Shown here in pieces: positions 24,152 to 31,520 of a stretch of DNA of 64,000 nucleotides; the first letter of the stretch is position 1, and every line of letters begins with the position of its first letter. The notes beneath the pieces were generated by a model. The model was not told where the DNA came from, did no database searches, and worked only from the letters and a program-made list of their open reading frames with translations. The DNA lies in NCBI GenBank assembly GCA_049315325.1, contig JBMOKJ010000002.1, forward strand, positions 372,001 through 436,000. Reading direction: 5' to 3'. Made by a program: the position numbers and the translations under genes. The stretch comes from CAXXIC01 sp049315325. GTDB lineage: Bacteria > Bacteroidota > Bacteroidia > Bacteroidales > UBA7332.

Positions 24152-25792
24152 ATGATGAAATTTAAAATAAATGAAGAAGCTCTCAAACTTTTAATTTTTG
24201 TCTCATCGTTAGTAGGCTTTTTTGTAATCAGTTTCCTTTCCAATTTTGCCTACGATGACTTTAATTACAAGTTTATTTACAGCGAGACCTCTATTTCTCA
24301 TACCCGAGTTAAGTCATTGTTAGATATTATTGTTTCACAGTATCACCACTACTTCGTGCATAGTGGTAGGGTATTGATTCATTCCATTGTACAGTTTTTT
24401 TTGATGTTCGACAGCAAAATTTGGTTCGACATTTCTAATGCTGTTGTTTTTGCATTGTTTCAATTAATTATTTCAAAAATTGCCTTTAAAAAGTCGCTTT
24501 TTGATTTATCATTAACGCTCTATTTGTTTTTGATTTTAGCATTGTGGTTTGTACTTCCGGGACTTAATTATTGTATGTTTTGGTTGTCAGGAAGTGTTAA
24601 TTATCTATGGTCCACGACAGCCGGCTTGTTTTTGCTTTACATTCATTCGCGTACTATTCAACTCGATAATTCGACTCGTTTTCAATTGGGAATTCTTTTT
24701 ATTTACGGATTGTTTTTGAACGCGACCCACGAAGTCTTGTCTATCGCAATCTCGGTGGCTCTTTTCTCATATCTTCTTATCAATTACCAAAAACTAAATA
24801 GAGGAGTTGTTGCTCTAAGTTTAGGGGCTTTCGTGAGCACTTTGATAACTGCGTCTTCTCCTGCAAACTTCAAATTTGCACTTGTTTCAACGGCAATTAA
24901 CCATCCTCAATTGAAGGAAGTTGTTGCTTCTAATGAGAATCATTTGATGATTCTCATAATTGCTATTTCAGGTTTTTTTGTTCTGTTTGGTTTGTTTCTT
25001 CTCCTTTATATTTTTCGTAGAGCGCAATTCTTATATACAATTAGAGAAAATTACGTTATGTTGATTGTTATTTGTGTATCAGTAATTTTCGCATATTTAG
25101 TAAATGCGTTTAATCAACGTGCTATTTTTTCGGCAGCAACCATTTCGATTGTTATTGCTTTAAAAATGATAGCCGAATTTGAATTTGTTATTAGGCATAA
25201 GTTGATGAAATTTTTTCTGGGAGTAGCATTTCTTCTATTGGTATTTGAATTTGTTAAAGTTATACCTGAGCTTGAAGCAAACAAGGAGTCATATAAACAC
25301 CTCGAAACTGAAATTTTAAACAGTGATAAATCTGTGACACTATATGGTCTGCCGCAGCTTCGAAAAAACAGGTTTATGTGCTATACGGGATTGGGAAATA
25401 ATAATAGATTTTGGATTTCAAACGAAGGTATGAGTCGTTTGTTTGGAAGAGAATATTTAGTTTTTTTACCGAATAAAGTTGTCGATAAAGTTAAGTCTTA
25501 TGAAAATAAAAAGTCCTCCAACCAAATTATTTGGTTTCCTAAAAATAGACTTCTTTTTGTAAACATAGATAAGTTTGTTGCGAAAAAAATTATTGATTCA
25601 AAATTGGAATTAAATTGCGTATCCAATGATGACAATGCAAATAAATCTTTTGTTTATCCAAATTTTTGTGCAACTGGCGGTAAATATTACCTTTTTCTTA
25701 CGATTCCAAAAGATTTTTCGCTTAATTTGTCTCGAAAATCTCAACTAATCGTAGGTTCAGTTGTTTTAAGATTGAATATTTATACTAATTGA
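24152..25792 (+). CDS. Multi-spanning membrane protein, probable GT-C-like or DUF6056 protein
   Basis: A 546-residue protein with about ten to eleven hydrophobic segments up to residue 370 and a soluble C-terminal part of about 170 residues. An acidic AYDDFNYKF motif follows the first helix, where GT-C glycosyltransferases carry catalytic Asp residues. The shape resembles DUF6056 or GtrII-type proteins; I am not certain of the exact family. It follows a GtrB-like gene directly, so transfer of a lipid-linked sugar to the polymer on the outer face of the membrane is likely. A Wzy polymerase is an alternative, since no other one is seen. Confidence 0.62.
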   Translation: MMKFKINEEALKLLIFVSSLVGFFVISFLSNFAYDDFNYKFIYSETSISHTRVKSLLDIIVSQYHHYFVHSGRVLIHSIVQFFLMFDSKIWFDISNAVVFALFQLIISKIAFKKSLFDLSLTLYLFLILALWFVLPGLNYCMFWLSGSVNYLWSTTAGLFLLYIHSRTIQLDNSTRFQLGILFIYGLFLNATHEVLSIAISVALFSYLLINYQKLNRGVVALSLGAFVSTLITASSPANFKFALVSTAINHPQLKEVVASNENHLMILIIAISGFFVLFGLFLLLYIFRRAQFLYTIRENYVMLIVICVSVIFAYLVNAFNQRAIFSAATISIVIALKMIAEFEFVIRHKLMKFFLGVAFLLLVFEFVKVIPELEANKESYKHLETEILNSDKSVTLYGLPQLRKNRFMCYTGLGNNNRFWISNEGMSRLFGREYLVFLPNKVVDKVKSYENKKSSNQIIWFPKNRLLFVNIDKFVAKKIIDSKLELNCVSNDDNANKSFVYPNFCATGGKYYLFLTIPKDFSLNLSRKSQLIVGSVVLRLNIYTN

Positions 25793-25801
25793 AATCAATT
25801 A

Positions 25802-26944
25802 ATGTCACAGGATACAAAGATATGGCTCTCTTTGGCTCACATGGGCGGTAAGGAACAGGATTTTATCAAGGAAGCATTTGACACAAATTGGGTTGTTCCA
25901 ATGGGACCTAATGTTGATGGTTTTGAAAAAGAGTTATCAAATTATTTAGGAAATAATGTCTCAGTTGCTGCATTAAGTGCTGGGACTGCAGCTTTGCATT
26001 TAGCATTAGTCATGCTTGGCGTTTCTGCAGGAGATGAGGTGATTTGTCAAAGTTTTACATTTGCAGCATCTGCAAATCCGATTACCTATTTGGGTGCAAT
26101 CCCAGTGTTTGTTGATAGTGAATTTGATACTTGGAATATGTGTCCAGTTCAACTTGAAAAAGCCATCCACGACAGGATTTCAAAAGGGAAAAAGGTAAAA
26201 GCGATCATTCCGGTACATCTCTATGGAATGCCTGCGAAAATGAATGAAATTAATGCAATTGCAGATAAATATCAAATACCAGTTATTGAAGATGCTGCAG
26301 AGGCATTAGGTTCTTCTTTAGAAGGGAGGATGTGTGGAACGCTTTCTACGCAAGCAATTTTATCATTTAATGGAAACAAAATTATCACGACATCGGGTGG
26401 AGGTGCTTTAATTTCGAACGATGATTCAATTGTTCAGAATGCTCGATTTTTAGCGACACAAGCAAGAGATGCAGCTCCGCATTACCAACATTCACAAATT
26501 GGATATAACTATCGTATGAGCAATGTGGTTGCTGGAATTGGCCGTGGACAGATGTTGGTTCTGAAAGATAGAGTAAAAAAACGAAGAGAAAACAATCAGT
26601 TTTACCGTGAAAAATTCAAAAATATCTCAGCGATATCTTTTCAAAATGAACCCGATGAAACTTTTTACTCTAATTTTTGGCTAACATCAATTTTGATTAA
26701 TCCAACGTTGGCTTATGGTAAAACACGCGAAGACTTGCGTATTGAATTGGAAAAGCACAATATTGAGACACGACCTTTGTGGAAACCGATGCATCTTCAG
26801 CCAGTATTTAAGAATTCTCCATTTTATGGTAATGGAACGTCTGAATCTTTATTCGAAATGGGGCTTTGTTTACCTTCTGGTTCAATTCTCTCAGAAGAAG
26901 AGTTAAATAAGGTTGCTGATCGTGTTATTTATTTTTTTAGTTGA
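25802..26944 (+). CDS. DegT/DnrJ/EryC1/StrS aminotransferase, PglE-like
   Basis: A 380-residue PLP-dependent sugar aminotransferase. The start IWLSLAHMGGKEQ, the SAGTAALHLAL motif, VIEDAAEALGS (Asp164) and the Schiff-base Lys193 in SFNGNKIITTSGGG all match the PglE/UDP-4-keto-sugar transaminase group. It probably converts UDP-4-keto-6-deoxy-GlcNAc into the 4-amino sugar using glutamate. The next gene encodes the matching 4,6-dehydratase. Together with the NeuD/PglD-like enzyme they make a complete bacillosamine-type route. It ends about 160 bases before the dehydratase gene, which has its own promoter. Confidence 0.92.
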   Translation: MSQDTKIWLSLAHMGGKEQDFIKEAFDTNWVVPMGPNVDGFEKELSNYLGNNVSVAALSAGTAALHLALVMLGVSAGDEVICQSFTFAASANPITYLGAIPVFVDSEFDTWNMCPVQLEKAIHDRISKGKKVKAIIPVHLYGMPAKMNEINAIADKYQIPVIEDAAEALGSSLEGRMCGTLSTQAILSFNGNKIITTSGGGALISNDDSIVQNARFLATQARDAAPHYQHSQIGYNYRMSNVVAGIGRGQMLVLKDRVKKRRENNQFYREKFKNISAISFQNEPDETFYSNFWLTSILINPTLAYGKTREDLRIELEKHNIETRPLWKPMHLQPVFKNSPFYGNGTSESLFEMGLCLPSGSILSEEELNKVADRVIYFFS

Positions 26945-27009
26945 ATCTCGTAGGTTAATGTCATTTTATTAGATTTTGTTATCATTTAATGTAATCTTTC
27001 TTCAGAAAC

Positions 27010-27042
27010 TTGTAATAAATAGCTGTTAAATAGTTATATTTG
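27010..27042 (+). promoter_or_regulatory. Bacteroidota-type promoter before the dehydratase gene
   Basis: A -33 TTG at 27010 and an exact -7 TATATTTG (TAnnTTTG) at 27035-27042 are separated by 22 bases. They lie in the 167-base gap before the dehydratase gene. The same spacing recurs at 38826 and 62734. It gives the last gene of the locus a start independent of the long upstream operon. Confidence 0.6.
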
Positions 27043-27111
27043 TATATTAGATAAGTTAAATTTTCTTACATATTACCATAGAGCATGCTTTGAATTGTTA
27101 ATTGAGTGTGC

Positions 27112-29058
27112 ATGATAAATTTTACAATGGCAGTCCTTTTACATATACGTAATTTACTTGATTTTCTTTTACGGAAAATGATTCGGTCTAGTTTTACTAG
27201 TCGTTGGATTATTTTGACTTTAGATTCGATTATAGCAACGTTCGCTATTGTTATTAGCTATGGGGTGTGTATTTCGATATATCCTCAAATGAAAGGGCAA
27301 TTGCCTGAATTTTTTGACTTAACATTTGTAAACTTAGGTGTTATTATTTTTTCATTCCTGGTTTTCAAAACTCATACTGGGATTATTCGGTACACATCGT
27401 CCTACGAGATCTGGCGTATATTTGTTGCCGTTAGTTTCGCAAATATATTATTGGCTCTTTGTGTATTCTATTTTCATTTCAACTTTCCAATTTCTTTTAC
27501 AGGCCTTCTTTTGAATTATACAATTCTGTTAATCGTTCTTATAGCATTTAGATACACAATTGTGAAATTGCATTCTAGATTAATTGTCGATTCAGGAGAG
27601 AAGTTGCAAAGAGCAGTTGTTTTTGGAACTTCACCTGATAGCGTTTCTTTAGCAAGAAGCATCATGTCAATGCGAAATCGGACTTTTCGGTTAGTTGGAT
27701 TTATGAGTTATGATTATCAGATACAACAGAAAAGAATAATGGATTTACCTGTCATTATTCTGAATGGTGATTTAAGTCGTTTGCTTATTGGATATGAGAT
27801 TGATACTTTGATTTTCCCTGATAGTAAATATATTAGTCGAAATTACGATGAATTGATTCGTCGTTGCCTCGCAATGAAAATTAAGGTTCTAATATCTCAG
27901 TCTCCCCAAGACATAAGTGACTTTAATCCTAATTCAACAAAAATCCGTAATATACAAATTGAAGATTTATTAGGTCGTGATGAAATTAAGATTAATAATA
28001 GCGAAATTTCTGCTCAAACTCGTGGTAAAGTTGTTCTTGTAACAGGCGCTGCTGGCTCGATAGGTAGTGAACTCGTTCGTCAATTATGCAAATTTAGTCC
28101 AAAACTTTTACTTCTTCTTGATTCCGCTGAAACTCCATTGCATGATATGCAATTAGAACTTGAGGATAAGTTCAAAAATATTCGATTTAAAGTTATTTTG
28201 GGCGATGTAAGAGATTGTGCTCGTGTGACCTATGTTTTTAAAAAGTATAAGCCACAGATTATTTATCATGCTGCCGCTTATAAACATGTCCCCTTAATGG
28301 AAGAAAATCCATGTGAAGCTATTAGCGCAAATGTGTTAGGGACAAAAAATATAGCAAATCATGCCGTTCGCTATAGAGCTGAAAAGTTTGTTATGATTTC
28401 CACCGATAAAGCAGTGAATCCCAGTAATGTAATGGGAGCTTCGAAGCGTATCGCAGAAATATATGTACAATCTTTGGCTAAATATCTAAAAAATAAAGAT
28501 TGTGATATTCAATTTATTACAACTAGATTTGGCAATGTATTGGGATCGAATGGTTCGGTAATTCCTAGATTTAAACAGCAAATCGAACAAGGAGGGCCTA
28601 TTACTGTCACCCATCCTGATATTACTCGTTATTTTATGACAATTCCAGAAGCCTGTCGGTTGGTGCTTGAGGCCGGATCAATGGGCGAAAATGCTGAAAT
28701 ATATGTATTTGATATGGGCGATCCCGTGAAAATTGATGATATGGCTCGCCGAATGGTTCAATTAGCTGGCTTTAACCCTGACAAAGATTTTGAGATTGTC
28801 TATTCTGGATTAAGACCGGGTGAAAAGTTATATGAAGAACTGCTCAGTGATAGTGAACTTACGAAGCCTACTAAACATGAGAAAATTATGGTTGCTGCAG
28901 TTCGGGAATACGATTTTCGATTAGTAAATCATAAAATCGTTTCGATGATCGAAAGTGCACGAAATATTAACGTTTCTGATACTGTGCATCAAATGAAAGA
29001 TTTAGTACCTGAGTTTATTAGTAATAATTCAGAATTCGAAGATTTTGATAAAGGCTAA
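27112..29058 (+). CDS. Membrane-bound nucleotide-sugar 4,6-dehydratase (PglF/FlaA1/CapD-like)
   Basis: About 648 residues. Four membrane helices occupy roughly residues 25-140, then a first Rossmann-like domain (AVVFGTSPDSVSLAR). A second catalytic SDR domain follows with VTGAAGSIGSELV, AAAYKHVPLMEENP and STDKAVNPSNVMGASKR. The Met replacing the usual Tyr before ASK is characteristic of the membrane PglF/WbpM dehydratases. It makes UDP-2-acetamido-2,6-dideoxy-hexos-4-ulose, the substrate of the aminotransferase next door. The ORF begins with a GTG at 27106. I favour the ATG at 27112; the ATG at 27127 is also possible. Confidence 0.92.
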   Translation: MINFTMAVLLHIRNLLDFLLRKMIRSSFTSRWIILTLDSIIATFAIVISYGVCISIYPQMKGQLPEFFDLTFVNLGVIIFSFLVFKTHTGIIRYTSSYEIWRIFVAVSFANILLALCVFYFHFNFPISFTGLLLNYTILLIVLIAFRYTIVKLHSRLIVDSGEKLQRAVVFGTSPDSVSLARSIMSMRNRTFRLVGFMSYDYQIQQKRIMDLPVIILNGDLSRLLIGYEIDTLIFPDSKYISRNYDELIRRCLAMKIKVLISQSPQDISDFNPNSTKIRNIQIEDLLGRDEIKINNSEISAQTRGKVVLVTGAAGSIGSELVRQLCKFSPKLLLLLDSAETPLHDMQLELEDKFKNIRFKVILGDVRDCARVTYVFKKYKPQIIYHAAAYKHVPLMEENPCEAISANVLGTKNIANHAVRYRAEKFVMISTDKAVNPSNVMGASKRIAEIYVQSLAKYLKNKDCDIQFITTRFGNVLGSNGSVIPRFKQQIEQGGPITVTHPDITRYFMTIPEACRLVLEAGSMGENAEIYVFDMGDPVKIDDMARRMVQLAGFNPDKDFEIVYSGLRPGEKLYEELLSDSELTKPTKHEKIMVAAVREYDFRLVNHKIVSMIESARNINVSDTVHQMKDLVPEFISNNSEFEDFDKG

Positions 29059-29141
29059 TTCAAAACATATCTACATAGTTAATAATTATTAATTTATTAT
29101 ATAGAATAGTTCCAAATAGAATCAATTTAATATAAAATACC

Positions 29142-29149
29142 TAGATTTG
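29142..29149 (+). promoter_or_regulatory. Putative -7 element for the LruC-domain gene
   Basis: TAGATTTG matches TAnnTTTG exactly, about 46 bases before the ATG at 29196. No clear TTG is seen at the -33 position, so the assignment relies on the -7 element alone. It lies in a 137-base AT-rich gap that separates the polysaccharide locus from this gene. Confidence 0.45.
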
Positions 29150-29195
29150 CAATTAAACTTACACAAAGATAATATACGATTCAACACCGATTAAT

Positions 29196-31373
29196 ATGAA
29201 AAATTCTAAATTTTCTCAACAAGTTGCCATTTCAGCATTGTTGGTAATTGCTCTTTTTGGAAATTCATGTAAAAATGACATTTCTAATGAAATTCAGGAA
29301 CCTGTAAAGGGTGTCGCTTTTAGTTATGAGAATAAATTTGATATGAAATTGGATTTAACTTTTAGAGATAGCTACGGTAAGCCAAATGGAAGTGGTGTTT
29401 TGGTGAAGATTTATCCTGAAAACCCTTACGATGGTATTACTTACCGTAAAGATTTGCTCCCTAACTTTACTTGTCGGGCTGATATCAATGGAAAATTTTC
29501 TACAATCGTTCCGCTACCTGGTCACCTTAACAGTTTTTATGTTGTTGTTGATAATATGTTGTATCAGCGATTAATGGTGATTAAAAAGGCTTCTTCTTAT
29601 ACTACAAATGTATATCCAGCTGGTTACGGTGTTATTCAAAAATCACCATCTACGCGAGCGTCTGTTTCAGCAGCTATTGCTTACACACGCGTTGTAGCTA
29701 ATGGGCTTCCTATTAGTAACAAAAACTTTGTGTTAGACACATATAATTCTTCCACAGGTAAACCTAATGTTTTAGAAACTAATGATCCTGCTTCTGGTGC
29801 TTTAATTACAAGAATATCTACCGTACTGCCTGAAAGTAATCCTGGCGTTTACAATAACAGAGCTACTAATCACTACTTCGATAACCCGAATCAAACAAAT
29901 ATCTCGGTGGTGGATAATGCAAATGTTTGGGTAACATTTGTCTCAGAAGGTGCTGGAGTTAGTAATACTATGGGTTATTTTTATTATCCGACAAATTCTC
30001 CTCCTTCTGACACATCTCATATTACTAAGAGATTAATTATTTTCCCGAATGCTTCTACTTCCGTTGCTGATGGTGGTACTGGAACATTGACAAACGGGAA
30101 TAAAGTGAAACTCAAATACCAAGACCCAAATACTGGTGACTGGAGTGATGTTTTCCCAGGTGGTACAACTATAAGTTGGTTTTTAGTAGAAAGTGGCTGG
30201 GGTGGTGCTACATATGATTATCTTTTTGCGAATAGTAAGAAACATCATTTTTCTTTACCTAGTTTGAATAATAATAGTAATCCTCAAATGATTTTATTAT
30301 ATGATGGCTCTACGCAAAAGATTGTTTTGGGATTTGAAGATACTGATTTGTCAAATGACGGAAGTTCTGGTAAATACACATCGGATAAAGATTTTAATGA
30401 TGTTGTGTTTGCAGTTTCAGCTAATCCAATTACCGCAATTAACACTGATCCATTCCCACGCATTCCAGATCCAAATGATCGAGATGGTGATGGTGAACCT
30501 GATGGTACTGATGATTATCCAGATGATCCAGATCGTGCACACAACAACTATTACCCAAGTGCATCAACTTTTGGTTCGTTATCGTTTGAAGATAATTGGC
30601 CAAGACAGGGAGATTATGACTTGAACGACTTAGTCTTAGATTATCGTGTCATGTATATTACAAATCATGTTGGAACAGTTAAAGATGTCGAATTCCAAAC
30701 GCGTGTAAAAGCCATTGGAGCAACATTCAGAAATGGATTTGCTTGGGAGATGAATACTAATCAATCAAATATTGCTTCTGTTTCTACAACTTATAGTGGT
30801 CCTGGTCCAGGATCTTTACTGCCAGGTACTGTATTCTCATTAGATGCAAAAGGGTTTGAAAATGGTATCACCCCTGCTTCAACTAAGGCAGTTATTCCTT
30901 TCTTCGACAATGCCTTTACTCTTTTTGGCGCTCCATTTATTTCAGGATATGTGAATACAGTTGAAGGTGGGACATATTATGCCCCAGTCAATTTATATAA
31001 AAGAGTTACTTTTACTTCACCAGTTGCAGTTGGTTCTTTAGGCACTTTGCCATATAATCCTTTTCTTGTAGTTGATGGTATTAGAGCTAGAGAGGTTCAT
31101 AAAACGAGTAATGCTCCGACATCAAAGGCATCTGGCTATTTCAATACGTATGATGATAAATCAGGTACACTTGGTTATTATACTGGTACAGCAAATTATC
31201 CTTGGGCACTAGATGTTCCTGTTTCAACAGAGTATTCTACAGAAAGCGTTGTGATTTCTACAGGTTTCCAAAAATTTAATTCATGGGTTACTTCTGCTGG
31301 AAATACATATACAGATTGGTATTCAAATAAAGGTGCTGGATATAGAGGTGGCTCTATCTACTCAAAGCATTAA
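29196..31373 (+). CDS. LruC-domain surface lipoprotein
   Basis: A 725-residue exported lipoprotein. The signal peptide ends in FGNSC, making Cys25 the lipidated residue. The C-terminal half has the two LruC-type motifs, DFNDVVFAV and FEDNWPRQGDYDLNDLVLDY, associated with DUF4842/LruC domains. Between them a PNDRDGDGEPDGTDDYP stretch is a calcium-binding thrombospondin-3-like repeat. The protein is probably on the cell surface; the roles of Bacteroidota members are unknown. It has no type IX C-terminal sorting domain that I can see. It directly follows the polysaccharide locus but has its own promoter and a strong terminator. Confidence 0.85.
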   Translation: MKNSKFSQQVAISALLVIALFGNSCKNDISNEIQEPVKGVAFSYENKFDMKLDLTFRDSYGKPNGSGVLVKIYPENPYDGITYRKDLLPNFTCRADINGKFSTIVPLPGHLNSFYVVVDNMLYQRLMVIKKASSYTTNVYPAGYGVIQKSPSTRASVSAAIAYTRVVANGLPISNKNFVLDTYNSSTGKPNVLETNDPASGALITRISTVLPESNPGVYNNRATNHYFDNPNQTNISVVDNANVWVTFVSEGAGVSNTMGYFYYPTNSPPSDTSHITKRLIIFPNASTSVADGGTGTLTNGNKVKLKYQDPNTGDWSDVFPGGTTISWFLVESGWGGATYDYLFANSKKHHFSLPSLNNNSNPQMILLYDGSTQKIVLGFEDTDLSNDGSSGKYTSDKDFNDVVFAVSANPITAINTDPFPRIPDPNDRDGDGEPDGTDDYPDDPDRAHNNYYPSASTFGSLSFEDNWPRQGDYDLNDLVLDYRVMYITNHVGTVKDVEFQTRVKAIGATFRNGFAWEMNTNQSNIASVSTTYSGPGPGSLLPGTVFSLDAKGFENGITPASTKAVIPFFDNAFTLFGAPFISGYVNTVEGGTYYAPVNLYKRVTFTSPVAVGSLGTLPYNPFLVVDGIRAREVHKTSNAPTSKASGYFNTYDDKSGTLGYYTGTANYPWALDVPVSTEYSTESVVISTGFQKFNSWVTSAGNTYTDWYSNKGAGYRGGSIYSKH

Positions 31374-31384
31374 TTGATATAAAT

Positions 31385-31429
31385 AATACAAAAAGGGGAA
31401 GTAGATTAGCTGCTTCCCCTTTTTGTATT
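31385..31429. terminator. Strong bidirectional terminator
   Basis: A perfect 17-base inverted repeat (31385-31401 and 31413-31429) with an 11-base loop has A-rich outer left and T-rich outer right arms. It can serve the LruC gene on the plus strand and the convergent glucanotransferase gene on the minus strand. The inner loop can pair by three more bases, including one G-U. Confidence 0.9.
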
Positions 31430-31484
31430 ATAGATTAGTTCTATTCCCAGTTTTGTTACCACTAAAATTTCAGGAATAATAAAA

Positions 31485-31511
31485 AGCCACTAGTTATATT
31501 TTCTAGTGGCT
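31485..31511 (-). terminator. Terminator of the 4-alpha-glucanotransferase gene
   Basis: AGCCACTAG (31485-31493) pairs perfectly with CTAGTGGCT (31503-31511) around a 9-base loop. On the minus strand the stem is followed by a run of Ts. It lies 10 bases beyond the stop codon of the minus-strand gene. Confidence 0.8.
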
Positions 31512-31520
31512 CATTGTTTT

